Counted from the stretch's first letter, positions 1 through 12,128 are shown. The stretch is DNA of 64,000 nucleotides from Heterohyrax brucei (GCA_028571685.1 CM053146.1:115419431-115483430); one strand, 5' to 3'. Numbers and translations are program-made. Notes: a model not told the origin generated them from the sequence alone.

Positions 1-747
1 TTCTTTCTAGATGTTCTGTCCTTTACTGAGAGTAATGTGTTGAAGTCTCTTACTATCATTGCAGAACTGTCTGTTTCTCTTTTCATTGCCATTAAAGTTT
101 CTTTTATATATTTTGGAGCCCTGTCTTTGGGTGCATAGATGCTTATTAAGGTTATGTCTTCTTGGTGGATTGTCTGTTTAATTGTTATATAATATGTCAT
201 TCTTTGTCTTTTATAGTTGATTTTGCCTTCAAGTCTATTTTGTCTAAGATTAGTATTGTTACTCCTGCCCTTCTATGGATAATTTTGCTTGATGAATGTG
301 TTGCATCCTTTGATTTTTAATAAATATGTGTCTTTTTGTCTAAGGTGTGTCTTTTATAGATAGCTTATTAATTAGTCATGCTTTTTAAAAGTTCTAACAC
401 TCTCTGTCTCATTACAGGTACATTTAAGCCACTTACGTTTGTGCGGTTATTGCTAGGTATGAGTTTATTGCCGTCTTATTGATGTGCTTTGTTTGTGGAT
501 GTTCTCTTTATTCCTCTTTCCTGTGCTGACTTCTTTTTGTGTATGACTTTTCTTTTTGTTCATTATTATAGATTTTACATTTACTGAGACTTATGCTTTT
601 CTTCTTTTTCATTCTGATGAGTAGGTTTGTTAACTGTCTTTGAGGTTACCTTGAAGTTTACCTCATTTTCCAAACTTTGAACCAGCATTTTGTTTTTTGA
701 TACTGCCTTGACTTTCTTTCCATTTGAATGTTCTATACCTGCACCAC
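1..747 (-). mobile_element. L1-like LINE, antisense, ORF2 endonuclease end
   Basis: This is a degenerate non-LTR retrotransposon read on the minus strand. The reverse complement of about 175-295 translates, with stops and frameshifts, to a stretch resembling the L1 ORF2 endonuclease (HRRAGVTILILDKIDLK, then a lysine-rich KDKE segment), and the next block (about 120-165) reads like the ISIYAPKDRAPK segment that follows it in L1. Further right the element runs towards ORF1 and the 5' UTR, so the LINE enters from beyond the left edge. It is interrupted at 748 by a SINE. No intact frame remains. An L1 assignment is favoured over RTE because of the long T-rich ORF1-like block that follows. Confidence 0.7.
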
Positions 748-912
748 AAACCCTGATGGCACAGTGGTTAAATACAATGGCTGCTAACCAAAAGCCTAGC
801 AATTCAAATTCATCAGGCACTTCTCAAAAACTGTATGGGGCAGTTCTACTCCATCCTGTAGAGTCACTCTGAGTCAGAAGCAACTCAATGGCAACATGTT
901 TGGGTTTTTTGG
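748..912 (+). mobile_element. Afrotherian tRNA-derived SINE (short subtype)
   Basis: The element begins AAACCCTGATGGCACAGTGG, carries a B-box-like AGCAATTCAAATTC, and ends GTCACTCTGAGTCAGAAGCA then AACTCAATGGCAACATG and a GGGTTTTTT tail. It lies within the antisense L1 and so inserted after it. Confidence 0.85.
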
Positions 913-943
913 TATGCCAGCCAAGCCAAGTGCTGTTGAGTCA

Positions 944-3165
944 GCTACACTATTTATTCTTCATGTATTGTTTTCATGTCATCATTGTTTTACAAACTGG
1001 CATCTCTATTTCCCTGTGTCAAGCCTTTTAGCTTTGTTTTATCACTGACGGTTCTTTATCTTTGCTGGTGTCAGGCTGTCCTGTGATCTAGACTCTGGTT
1101 GTTGCCTGACGTTGTCGGTTCTCTAACAGAAAGACTCTGTTTAATATTTCCTGTAAGTTTGATTTAGTTTTTAAAAATTTCCCTTAATTCCACCATTGTA
1201 TTTGAGCATTTGGTAGAATACAGTATTCTTAGTTGACAGGTCTTGCTTTTTTTTTCCATTCAAGGTACTAAACATGTCATCCCATTGCCTTCTTGCCTTC
1301 ATAGATTCTGCCTAGTGATCATAGCTTAGTCTTATTTTTTCCTTGTTGCCAATGACTTTTCGTTTTTCTCAAGCTGCTCTCAGATTCTTTCTTTGACTTT
1401 GGTTTTTGCAAATGTAGTTATTATATGTCTTGGAGATTTTCTTTGGGGACCTATCCTCCATGGAATTTATTGAGCATCTTGGATGGTCACATTTTCGTAT
1501 TTCATGATATCTGGAGAGTTTTCTCCAGGTTGATTCCAATAACTTCTCCAAAATGATTCAAAAATCATTTTTTCTTTGTGTTTTCCACTTTTTCTCCCTG
1601 TTCTGAAACTCTGATCCTGTACAAATTTTTGTTCATTATGTTCCATAAAATACTTAGGGTTTTTTCATTCTTTTCTCTGATTTTTCCTCAAGGTGACACC
1701 CATGGTTTTGTCTTCAATCTCACTGATTCTTTCATCTTGTGTTTCAAACTTGTTCTTAAAACCTTCTATCAAGTTGTCAATTTCTGAAATTTTGTTGTTT
1801 GTCTTTTAGCTTTCTACTTGCTGTTTTTGTATGATTTCTAATAGTTTGTTTCTCTTGACATTTTGTTCTTGTATTATTTTCCCAAGTTATTCTATTGTTT
1901 TTTCTGTGATTTCCTTGCTTTTTGCTGGTTTTGCTGGTTTTGTCTGTGTTTTCCATGATTTTGCTTATTTCTTTTTCTTGATTTTATGTTTTCCTTGATC
2001 TCTTTGGCTCTTGGCTTTTGATCTCTTTTCTAATCTCTTTAAGAGCTCTAAATATTAAGGTTTTTTAATTCTACATCAGGTAATTCCACTGCCTTTTCTT
2101 CTACCAGAAGGTCATTTGATTCTTGTTTTGGTCACTTGCTGGAGCCATCATGTCCTTCTTTTTTTAATGTATTTTGATGTTGTCTGATGTCTCTGAGACA
2201 CTAAATTACTGTTTTCTTTATTCATTGTTTGCTTGTTTCATCCTGCTTCTTTGCTTTGTTTTGATATGTCAAGGTTAGTGGGCCAGTTGTGCTTTGCTAT
2301 TTGCTCTTCTGTGGGTAAAATAGCTTTTACCACCTTGTCTGGGTGGTCAGGGAAGCTGTGGGTAGGATGAGCCCACTTGGTTCTACCCTGGTTTGGCAAG
2401 GTGGCTGAGGGTAGTCTTCGTGATCAATGTCTGTCTCCTGATGTTGGTCCAGTTGTGTGGGAGCATCCCAAACTCCTTGACAGATAGGTGAGAGTGTCAG
2501 ACAGGGAGTGATACAGGCTCACTTCTTTCTGTTCAACAGTTGATGAAGAGGCAGAAAGAACAGAGCAATGTGACCCTGGTGCAGTAGTAAGCCTGAGCCA
2601 GGAACACTCTAACTGCAGCAGTAGAGTGAGAGCCAGTGGGAAGGTGGGTTAGGTGGGGAGGGAACAAATAAAATGAAAGAGATAGGAAGAAAAGAAGAAG
2701 AAAAAGCATAGTGTGTTGGTAGCCATCAGGCAAGGATGGGGTCTCTGGTCTGATGTCTCTCTAACCAAGGAAGCATAGCATGGCCCAGAGGGAATGCGTA
2801 GAGGCCAGGGAAGGTGAGGGGTAGGAAAGCATGTATGTGTGGCCGCCAACTGCTCTGTCTCCTGTTGAGAGCTCCATGAAGTTACCTTCCTGTCCCTGTC
2901 CTGAGGTCATTGTTGGCTATGCTGTAAGATGACGACGCTATGCCATGTTAGCTGGCAGAGAACCTCTACTTCATAGCTCTTCTCGTTCTGTCTTTTTTCA
3001 GTTTCTTCTTCCAGACGGTGTTTGATCTATTTATTTGTTCCTTCTTTTGATGTTTAGGGTTCCAGGATTGATGCATCTGTTTTATTTAGTTTAGGGGTCT
3101 TTCTTGCAGAGAGAAACAATAATGCAACTTTTGGGTGCCATGTTGGCTCTACCTCTGCTGCTTGG
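944..3165 (-). mobile_element. L1-like LINE, antisense, ORF1 and 5' UTR part
   Basis: This continues the LINE after the nested SINE. About 1000-2000 is T-rich and reads, on the minus strand, as a decayed ORF1 with coiled-coil-like and nucleic-acid-binding segments; the antisense of TATATGTCTTGGAGATTTTC matches the L1 ORF1 region usually read as CTCCAAGACA. About 2280-3165 is a less T-rich 5' UTR. The element appears to end near TGGGTGCCATGTTGGCTC (about 3136-3153), the usual position of the L1 5' terminus. No usable frame remains. Confidence 0.65.
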
Positions 3166-3334
3166 TTCTGGATATTTAACTTTCAAGCACATTTTCAGTT
3201 CTCATCATATGTGTATGAAAATAGGAGATCACCTCACTAATATAAGGTAGGTGATTAATACCCATTTGCTGACTTTGGATTTTGAAGGGCCAGCTATAAA
3301 ATCTGGTAGTTACAATGGCTACAGAACAGAACAT

Positions 3335-3505
3335 TTAGTTTAGTTAAGTGTTTTACATTGCTGATGACACATTAGAATTACCTGGAAAGCCTAAAAGAAT
3401 TATCAGTGCCCAGATCCCACCTCCAACCAGTGATACTAGATTCTGTGGTAATGACTGTGGTTATTTTTAAAAAGCTTTTCTGCAGTACTAATGAGCAGTC
3501 ACATA
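3335..3505 (+). mobile_element. MER5-type hAT relic
   Basis: The stretch GACACATTAGAATTACCTGG with a later CCCAGATCCCACCTCCAACC, then ATTCTGTGGT, follows the order of the MER5 non-autonomous hAT family of placental mammals. It is old and diverged. Confidence 0.55.
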
Positions 3506-4969
3506 GATCTACTTTATTATTTTTTAGCTACTTAGCAATGGGTAAGTTATTTGATAGTTCCTAGCCTCAATTTACTTGTCTGTGAACCAATCAGTAGAGT
3601 GGCACTTCACATTTTTATCGTGTCGTGGCATAGAGAAAAAATGAGCAGATTTACATAGCTTCCTGGAGTAAATGAGTGAAGCAGGGGGTGACCCTGTCAG
3701 GAGCTTCAACCATCCCAAAGACTGAAAGGCATCAATATCTGTGCATGCATATGTCTCTTCCAAGATATGCTGTTTGGAAGACTTTGCAGAAGTGAGTGAG
3801 GGAATTTTTGCCAGGTTACCCTAGCATAGAATATTAGAGCTGAAATGACCTATTTTAACCCTATCACTTCATGGGGGTAAACTGCAGCTGCAGCTGTGGG
3901 GTGACTTATAGAAATGTGATGGACTGGTACCAGGTATTAATTTTGATCAAAATAAAACTCCAAGCTAGAAGCTACTTACCCTCCCTTTGATTAGAGCATA
4001 GCCAGAAAAGGATGTTTCTGTCTCTTGTCAGGGCACCTCACTTCCATCAGCTGGATGACGTATCAGCCCCATACTCTTCACACAGCCCAGGAGACTGGCT
4101 GACAGACAACCATCCTGAAGTGTGGGTGCATTTCCAGAAGGACAGTAAGCAAGCTTCTTTGCTCTTTCACTTTTCCTCTTAAGTCTGGGAAATGCCAGTC
4201 AATGCTTGTGTGCAGAATTAAAACGAGGAGTGTGGAAACAGAGTTATCATTGGAGAGCCACTCAAGGCTGACAAGTCAACCACTCAGCGTGCTGAAGTCA
4301 TTTGTGTAGCTGGAAGACTGTTTTTGCCCTTTATGTTTATTTCAGTGGTGGAGTGGTTGAAGTTTAGGGGAAGTTGCTGGGGTCCTGACATGCGAGTAGC
4401 TAGCTTCTGCACTGCTGCTGATGTATGACAGAACCTTGATGCTGGAAAAGCTGAATGCCCTGTTCACACACGGCCCAGAATTTCCTCTCCCACCCACCCC
4501 TTCTATACTGTTTCTCCGTATTGCCTGGAGAGAGAAAAACAGAATGTAAAATATCAAATGTGCCGGTGACAAAAAAGAGCCAAGAGGCTACTGGCTCCAT
4601 GGCTTTGGAAGTGGAAGCCAGGTGCATTGTCTCTAGTGTGGCTGCAGACTCTTTGAAACAGATGTCACCCACTCCCCTGCCATTCTCTGTGTGGCGGGGA
4701 GGTGCAGAGCTCCAGAATGGGAGACAATAGGCATTAATATCCATTGGAATGACAGCTGTTTATGACTCGCTTTGCTCAGGACACGTGTCCTCCAAGCAGA
4801 ATGATATCTGTGTGTAATCAAAAGTGAGTGGCAGATTGTTTGGATTAATGGGAAGCAGAGTCTGCATCCGCCTTTCTGGAAGTTCCTACCAAAGATAAAT
4901 AATAAAACAAGCTCCTAGCAGTAGCTGCCTCCCTACTCATAAGATGGTGCATTTGTTTAGTGTGTCCTG

Positions 4970-5115
4970 GGAAAACTTACCTGCCTCACCAGGGTGTTAT
5001 GAGGATTAATTAATGTTTGTAAAGTGCTTGGAATTCCACTGAAGAAGTGTACCTTGTCAATGCAAATTATTATCATTATATAGTGTCTTTCATCCCAGAA
5101 TCTCAAAGTGCTTCT
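4970..5115 (-). repeat. MIR-like ancient SINE with adjoining old repeat
   Basis: CTGCCTCACCAGGGTGTTAT then GAGGATTAATTAATGTTTGT and AAAGTGCTTGGAA is an antisense MIR core. The following block, with GTCTTTCATCCCAGAATCTC then AAAGTGCTT and CACCCCTGTGAGGGAGG, resembles a second, very old amniote repeat; a similar piece occurs at 55540-55625. Confidence 0.5.
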
Positions 5116-5254
5116 CCAACAATTAATTAGGCCTCACTACACCCCTGTGAGGGAGGAAGGCAGCGTTCCATTCACACTAATACAGCAGAGTTTCTGCACC
5201 TGAGTCAGAGTCTAATGTTCAAGTCACCCTCCAGGAGGGAGAGAGCCTCCATTA

Positions 5255-5590
5255 GCGAGCATCCCTGAGTGCTTCATAATACATGAGTCGCTAACAATAC
5301 AAGGCAAAGCAAAACATGCTGATACCTATGGCCACAAGGATGTGTTTAATTTTGCTTGGTCCCTAATTGTCTGGGCTGCTTGTTTTATTTTTTTTCCCTC
5401 CCCTGTAAAGCAATAAGGTGCTTGTCAGATAAGAGCCCAATTAGCAGCTGTAACGAGTTACGGTATTCTGACGACTCCTTCAAATACTATTCCTAAGTGT
5501 CTCTAATTGCAGAAACAGGTTGAGTTTTACAGTCCCCACATTTCCTCCATACACCACCCCCTCCCAGAATTAACTTAGTTTTAATAAAAT
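5255..5590. promoter_or_regulatory. Candidate conserved non-coding element (TAAT-rich)
   Basis: This repeat-free stretch contains several TAAT/ATTA cores of the homeodomain type: CCTAATTGTCTGGG near 5361, CCAATTAGCAGCTG near 5438 and CTCTAATTGCAG near 5501. The complexity and absence of decay signs resemble mammalian developmental enhancers, which are common around NRP2. Function is inferred only. Confidence 0.3.
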
Positions 5591-7562
5591 TTTTAATAGG
5601 ATTATTAACAGGATGGACAGTCAGACACTAGGTTAGCCATCTAGAAGTTGAATGTTTGTCATACTACGTGAGCCTCCCAAGCATGTATTGTAATTCTTTT
5701 TTCATTACAAGTGCAGCAATTCATAAGCACAAATTTCTCATATTGGCTCCTTTTAAAAGAAGCCTGAAAATCAAGACAGCATGTGTAGCATTCCAGAGGC
5801 GCAGTGTGCGCTGGAGACAAATCAGCTCTCAGAGTCCTCACTGAGTCATCTTGAAACAGAACATTCTAGCATAAGTTCGGGGCAACTTATAACACAGGAT
5901 TTTTGTAAAGCAGTTAACTTCTAGCCGTGAAAACTAGAAGAAAACCATGATTTCCAACTTTAATCGTATCCCAGGTGTTGAGTGAGTTCGCGACCTCAGG
6001 AAGATGCCCTAAGCTTACCTACAACTTCCAATTTCAGCTTGCAACTGGAAGACCAGATTCTCAGTAAAGATGACCATTTACCATGTGTGTTACCCTGCAC
6101 GAGTCACTAACTTCCCTGAAGAAATAATAGCTTCTCTGTTTTTCATGTTGCTCTATGAATCAGATGAAATCATTTTTATGTTAGAGTACTTTTTAAACCA
6201 TGAAGTATTATACAAGTTTAAATGGCTGTATAATAATAGTAGGAGCCAAGTTGTAAGGAAGTCACACTTAGAGGAAGACTAATTGCTCATAATAATGAAT
6301 CACACTGAGGTACCCAGCTCTAAGAAGTGGTACATTTATTACCCGTGCTAACTAGCAATGATAAGGGAAGTTGAAGATCCCCAAGTTTTGCAAACTATTA
6401 GTTATTATTAGATGGGTTGTAGCAGCTATGATTTTGTTGGTCTAGCTTATTTCCCATGCCCCATTTTCTAGTCTCACAGTTCCATTGAGGAATTCCTCCT
6501 TAACACCATGTAATCTAGCAGGGTTTTGAGATACGGAGTCTCTCCATATCCCACATAAGATGGGCATAAGATCCAGGTTGTCCAATTGGAATATTCCTCC
6601 TTTGGCCTGAGGGTGTACATCAACTCAAACATAGACAGTTGGAGTCTTTTCTGTGACTGATGTACATGTATTCGGAGAGATTTCCATTGATATTCCATTT
6701 CTATTGATGATGGTAAATTGGGATGATGTGGATATTCTGCACTTGAGCAAAGCCTGTTTGAGATTGTCATCAAGCAGAGACAAACTGAAGAGAAGGATGA
6801 TTACTTGGGGGCACATGTGTACAATGAGGCAGTAGTTTAATCCCTTGGCCCCATTATTTGGTTTCCTGGATCTAGTTTGCCTAGATTTCTCATTTCCTAG
6901 TTACATGAGCTGGAGAATTCTCCTCTTAACTTAAGCTAAGTGGAACTGAACATATGTTCTTTGAAATAACAGAAGACTTGATTAATACAGACATGAACTT
7001 ACTAGCAAGAAGTTACCAGATAAGCATTATCAGTTCAGAAATAGATGCAGATGAACCATGGAGCCCCAACCTCTGTGGTAGGATGAAAGAATTGTTGTGT
7101 GAATCTTTTCTAAATATCTATAGCTAGAAAAAGGTAGTTTGAGATGACCTTGTCTTTCAAACTGAATGTGGTCATTCTCGTTATATAGACAGTGGAATAC
7201 CACTAGCTATTTGAGATGCGTTCTCCCTACCTGCTTCTTATAATTCAGTCCCTATTGTTAACCAGTAGCTCTTGCCCCTAGCATTGGCTTCTTCACCTGG
7301 GTTCTCCCTCAAGCTCTCCTCTCTTTTCTACTCTCGCCTCATCAGAAGTCTCCATTCTCATCTCACTGCTTTGCCATTGGCACCATATTACTCTCAGTAG
7401 AGTTAGACACTATATTCTGAAGGGATTGGAAGCCCTTTGGAGGCATTGTTGGAATCTCAGAATGTTTAGTACACTGTATTGTACATGATGAGACTGGCAT
7501 TTACTAAATTGGTGTTGATTGTGACATAACTACTTGCTAGGTTTAAGAGAAGACAGAAGCAC

Positions 7563-7755
7563 CAAACCAACCCACTATACTAATGGTAACCCTGTGTGTG
7601 TCACGGTAGAACTCTGTTCCAGAGGGCTTTCAATAACTGACTTTCCACAAGTAGATCACGAGGTCTTTCTTTCAGTGTGCCCGTGAATGGACTCAAACCT
7701 CCAACTTTTCAGTCAGTAGACAAGCATGTTAACTATCTGCACCACTCAGGCAGTC
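7563..7755 (-). mobile_element. Afrotherian SINE (long subtype), antisense
   Basis: Antisense copy: starts with ACCAACCCACTATACTAATG, has the internal AAGTAGATCACGAGGTCTTT segment of the long subtype, and ends at the tRNA-like head TGCACCACTCAGGCAGTCC. Confidence 0.85.
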
Positions 7756-7954
7756 CTGTGGCACAAAAGAGTGGCCCTTGTTTTGAGATCAGTTTGATTG
7801 GGTGGGTCAATCAATACATTCAAGCTTATTTGGGGTGGATGGGTGAGTGGGCGGTTGTGTATGTGTGTGTATTTAACTCACTTCCAGGCTTTCTAGTGAC
7901 TAGAATATGTGCCTGTGATACATGATTATATATTCCATCTCTGGTGTCAGACTG

Positions 7955-8145
7955 CCTGGGATTAAATCTTAGACATTGTGTGACTGTAGCCCTATTGTGA
8001 CCTCCCTGCCCTGTTCTTCTTGTCTGTAGTGGACAAAAAAAAAAACCTACCTCATTATTGTGAAAATAAATTGATTCATATCATTAGAAAAGTACCTGGA
8101 TCATAACAAATACTCAATAAATACAAGCTAGTATTATTAAGAATT
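7955..8145 (-). repeat. MIR, antisense
   Basis: The order GTGTGACTGTAGCC, CTACCTCATTATTGTGA, GTACCTGGATCATAACAAAT and ACTCAATAAAT reproduces an antisense MIR with its characteristic 3' half. Confidence 0.6.
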
Positions 8146-8554
8146 ATGGCCTATAGTCTTCTTGGTGTATAGCTGGAGAAGCAATCAGCAACTCTGTGTT
8201 GTACAAGTTGTACTTAATATTTTTTCTGGCTATTCTGCCTGCAAAATTATGTACTTGCTTCTCCACACTCAGACACTGTCCTATGGGACTGGAAAGCAGG
8301 TGGCATGTGTGTGAAAGTCTACAGTGGTATGTCGCCACCTTGGCCAGTCACAGATGGCATCCTGAGGCTCTGTTTCAAAAAAATGAGAGAGAACACCAAG
8401 GACACCTATCAAAGTTCAGTTAAGAATCTCAGAGCTCTTCACTTAAACTTCTTTCTTGTTTCTGTCTTTTGTTTTATTTTGTTTTGAGTGGGCTTATTAC
8501 CGTTATGAACATTAGTTTTTCTTATTGCATAGCCAAAGGTAGATTTTCAGCCCT

Positions 8555-9077
8555 TGTTTTAGTCACCTAGTGCTGCTCTAACAGAAATACCAGAGTGGAT
8601 GGCTTTAGCAAAGGAAAGTTTATTCTTACATAGTCCTTTAGGCTACAAGTTCACATTCAAGATGTCCACTCCAGGGGAAGGCTTTCCCCCTTGTTGGCTC
8701 TAGAGGAAAGTCCGGTATGGCATCAGTCTTTGTCCAGGGAGCGTCTTGGGGCAGAAACCTCAGGTCTGAAGGACACGCTCTTCTCCTGGTGCTGCTTTCT
8801 TGGTGGTGTGAGGTTCCCAGTTCTCTGCCTGCTGCCCTTTCCTTCTGTCTCCTGCAGGCTGAAAGGATTAAGGGTGGGGCAAGCCACACTCCAGGGAAAC
8901 TTCCTTTACACTGGAGCAGGGAGGTGATCTTAAAAAAGGATTTACAGTCCCACCCTAATCCTTTAATACATAGCACAGGGAAGTCACAAAATGGAGGATA
9001 ATCATAAAATATTAGAAATCATGGCCCAGCCACATGGCTACACATATTTTTGGGAGGACACAATTCAATCTATGACA
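8555..9077 (-). mobile_element. MaLR-type (ERVL) solo LTR, antisense
   Basis: On the minus strand this begins TGTCATAGATTGAATTGTGT and ends in CTAAAACA, the MLT1-like MaLR LTR layout. Flanks GCCCT (8550-8554) and GCCAT (9078-9082) fit a 5-bp target duplication with one mismatch. The interior is non-coding; the ORFs over it are chance frames. No internal retroviral sequence adjoins it, so it is a solo LTR. Two relatives lie at about 14190-14560 and from 63738, all in the same orientation. Confidence 0.75.
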
Positions 9078-9082
9078 GCCAT

Positions 9083-10660
9083 GAGCTTTTATTTTTTCTC
9101 CAATTTCCTTCCCCACTTCCCCTCATTTAATCTTCATCTGCCTTCTCTTGCTTACCTAAGGGGCATGGGTGTTCACGAGTGTCACATGGGTGACAATGTT
9201 GCTCACAGTGAGGCAAGTTTCTGCGTCCTCTGAGGTCTCCTGCAAGGTAACTTTGGACCTACACGCACTTCATTTGCAGAGCTTTGAAATGCATTCAACT
9301 TGCTAACAAGTCGGAGAGTGTTTACAGAGCAGAGATGCGTCAAGTGGGGAACATGAACAGATGGAGAAGAGCCAGTTGTTTCGCTTCAAGTACATTTCCC
9401 ACATTGGAATGCATCAAAGCCTGGCAGTATACACTGCATGCAACTCACCCACATAGTAGAAGACAGATTTAATTTACTACCAAATGCCTTCATTTTGCCA
9501 TTACATAATCACAAATGTGCCCCAAAGAGGCAGTACTGGGACAGAAGCCAAGGCAAGCAGCCAGCCAGACGTGAGTTCTAGTCCTAGTTATACGATCCTT
9601 GACACTCTCCCCCCAAATCCTCAGCGGCCTTTTCGATCTGCATGACAGGAACACACCTTTACACCACTCTCCTTTGGTGATTTGTCTTCCTGTCACCTTG
9701 CTGGTGGCGTGTGTGGTTCCTCAGTCAGATCCCAAGGCCTGCTGGAGAAATATACAAAGGGTCACTGACGCTGGTGCTTCTGGTATTAAACAGCTCACAG
9801 CTCCACCCTTCACATCCGGCCTACTCCCTTGTGAGGTCCCTGCTCTAGCCAAAACAGAGAACAGTACAGCTTGAAAAGAGCCTGGAGGGTGACCCTCCCT
9901 ATATTTCTCCCACAAGGCTTTGCTATTAAATCTCCTACAAGTTCTGGGAGCAAATTGTCAGCTCTCCACTTAACTGGCCCTCAACACCTCAGCGGCATCT
10001 ACCTGGATGAAGGAAATTGCTTTCAGGGATAGGTGCGCCTCAAGAAAGTGGGCTGCAAAACAGATTTCTATAAAGAGAATTCCATTTTCTCCTGGCTCCC
10101 ATTACAAAATTGGAAAATTTGTCACACTGGAGGAAAAAAATCCTCTCAGGAGACAAAAATGAACATTTGGGATAAAAAAAGAAATTAATGCAAAGCCCTA
10201 GCAATAGCACGTCTCACGTTGGAAAGCACAGGTGTCCACTGGGACCCAGAAGATGGTTTGCCTTCCGTTTGAATCATTTCCAGTATTTTCTGTAAGTGTT
10301 GGAACTCACCAACCTTACAAACACTGACAGTCCTCTCGCCTTCTCACCCAAATTTGTGAGTTTTTTTCCCATAGTTGAAAGCCCACTTTCCACACTCTTG
10401 TGTTTCCCCAAACTTACTCCTGCTAGTTGCTGTGAGTCTGAGGGCTGAAGTGTCTAACGGTGTCAGGCTGCAACATGCCATGTTATTAATCTGTTCACTC
10501 AGTCATCTTTTTACGCCCCACTTCATTCCTATGAAGAATCTGGTGTGGCTCATAGAGATAAAAGTGATAAAATGGTGTGTTTACATTTCAGATTTAACTC
10601 TACTTGTTCACCCTAATTAAGTCAATTTTGGTATTTTAATGTCAGAGGCTATAGCATCAA
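9083..10660. other. Intergenic DNA, unique
   Basis: I see no repeat of a family I recognise and no credible gene here. The sequence is of mixed composition, and the ORFs are below 100 codons with no domain signature. Confidence 0.5.
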
Positions 10661-10677
10661 ATAATAAATATTAATCT

Positions 10678-10828
10678 AGAGAGTCCCTGGTTGCCACAGA
10701 TGGCTAAGCCACCCAGAGGCACCGTGGGAGATAGGCCAGTTTTCGAAAGTTCATAGCCTTGTGGCCTTTCTACTCTATATACGTGGGTCTGCCAGGAGTT
10801 GGAACTGACACAATAAAAACAACAACCA
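10678..10828 (+). mobile_element. Afrotherian SINE with perfect 17-bp target duplication
   Basis: The element starts GAGTCCCTGGTTGCCACAGA and ends in an AACAACAACC tail. It is flanked by identical copies of ATAATAAATATTAATCT at 10661-10677 and 10829-10845, which fixes both ends. The middle is shorter than in full-length long-subtype copies. Confidence 0.9.
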
Positions 10829-11742
10829 ATAATAAATATTAATCTGGTTGACCAGAGAACATCTAGTCTTACCTTCTACCCGGTGTATCTTCTACCGTAT
10901 CTTCTCCAATGAAATAGAGAAACAGAAAGAGAGAGATTTCTACCTCAGCTCTTGATTTCTAAGAAACCACACAAAGCTGTGAACAAGGCTGTGAGGAGGC
11001 CTTGTTGATGACAGGTGGCTTGCTGTGTTTCCCAATGAGTTAAGAAAAATTTTAGTCTATCCAGGAACATTCTATTACCAAATCCCAGATAATTTCCCAC
11101 TGCCATTATCAGAGGATAAAGAGATTTTTGGTTTTGTTTTTTTAACTCCTCTCAAATGTCAATAGTTCTTGTATTTCTAGTTTCTTTTTCATTTTTGTCT
11201 TTAGGTTCCTGGAAAAACAGTATTCTTTGCTTTCTGAACTAAGCTCCACCTCCATCTCTAGATAAGAAATTCTAATCTCATTGTCACCCACACTGTGACT
11301 CAGTGGAATTTCCTGAACTCTGCCTACAGATTACACCTGCCCAAACTTCCCCTTTTGTGGATCAGTTCCCTGAGTTACTTCTGCTTTGTAATGGTGAGTA
11401 AGGCACCAGGCTCTTCTCCTGGGCCTACTGGCCATGGCTCTCCTTTGGGGAGCAGTAAAGGGGGTTGGGGACATTGAGTTGACAGCTTAGCAGGTCAGTT
11501 GATATCCATGGCTTCTGATCTCTCACTGCCCACAGCGGGGATGCCAACAGATTCAGCCTTCCTCAGACCCTAAGACATCGCAGCTACCACTTTGTTCTAC
11601 AGTCACAGCGAGTATCCATGTGATTCAAAGTTAGTGCACCTATCAGCTTTCACTAGGCTATCCTGCCGTAACCCAAAATCTCAGCAGTCCTTGAGAGGCA
11701 CATATGGTCAAGCACTCAGTTATTAACCCAAAAAATTTTTTA

Positions 11743-11950
11743 AAAACTCCTGGTGCCAGAGTGGTTAAGTGCCTAGCTGCTAACTGAAAGGTCAGCAATT
11801 CAAACTCACCAGCTGCTCCACAGGAAAATGAAGTATCAATCTACTCCGGTAAAGGTTGCAGTGTTTGAAACCCAAATGGCTGTTCTGTTCTGTCCTGTAA
11901 GGTCACAGTGAGTCAGAATTGACATGATGACGGTGAGTTTGATATTTTTA
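11743..11950 (+). mobile_element. Afrotherian SINE (long subtype)
   Basis: Head TAAAAACTCCTGGTGCCAGA then GTGGTTAAGTGCC, B-box-like GTCAGCAATTCAAACTC, and tail GTCACAGTGAGTCAGAATTG then ACATGATGACGGTGAG. Confidence 0.85.
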
Positions 11951-11955
11951 TTTTA

Positions 11956-12128
11956 TTTTTAACCAAAAGTTGACAATTCAAATCAACCCAGAGGTACCTC
12001 AAAAGAAAGGCCTAGCAATCTTCTTCCAAAAGGTCACACCCTTGAAAATCCTATGGAGTAAAGTTGTACTTTGCACACGTGTGCTGTCATGAGCCTGAAT
12101 GAATTTGACAATAACTGTTTTGGCTTAA
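11956..12128 (+). mobile_element. Afrotherian SINE (long subtype), 5'-truncated
   Basis: The copy starts inside the head at TTTTAACCAAAAGTTGACAA and keeps the middle segment AGAAAGGCCTAGCAATCTTC and the tail TGTCATGAGCCTGAATGAAT. It lies directly after another SINE in the same orientation. Confidence 0.75.

Larger units (their letters stand above)
3170..7560. other. Intergenic DNA, mostly unique
   Basis: No exon or convincing reading frame is seen across this 4.4 kb. It holds the MER5 and MIR relics listed separately and an AT-rich, homeodomain-motif-rich stretch around 5.25-5.59 kb that may be a conserved non-coding element. The ORFs here are short, overlap on both strands and lack recognisable domains. 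Confidence 0.6.

Noticed and set aside
748-912. Possible tRNA gene from the tRNA-like head and B-box
   Set aside because: The head belongs to a dispersed SINE with a LINE-type tail and does not form a full tRNA cloverleaf.
1-3165. A possible coding locus at the left end
   Set aside because: It is a decayed antisense L1-like LINE broken by a SINE; no intact frame remains.
4141-4155. ACAGTAAGCAAGCTT, resembling the hAT-like element end
   Set aside because: Only about ten bases match, with no inverted partner or flanking duplication.
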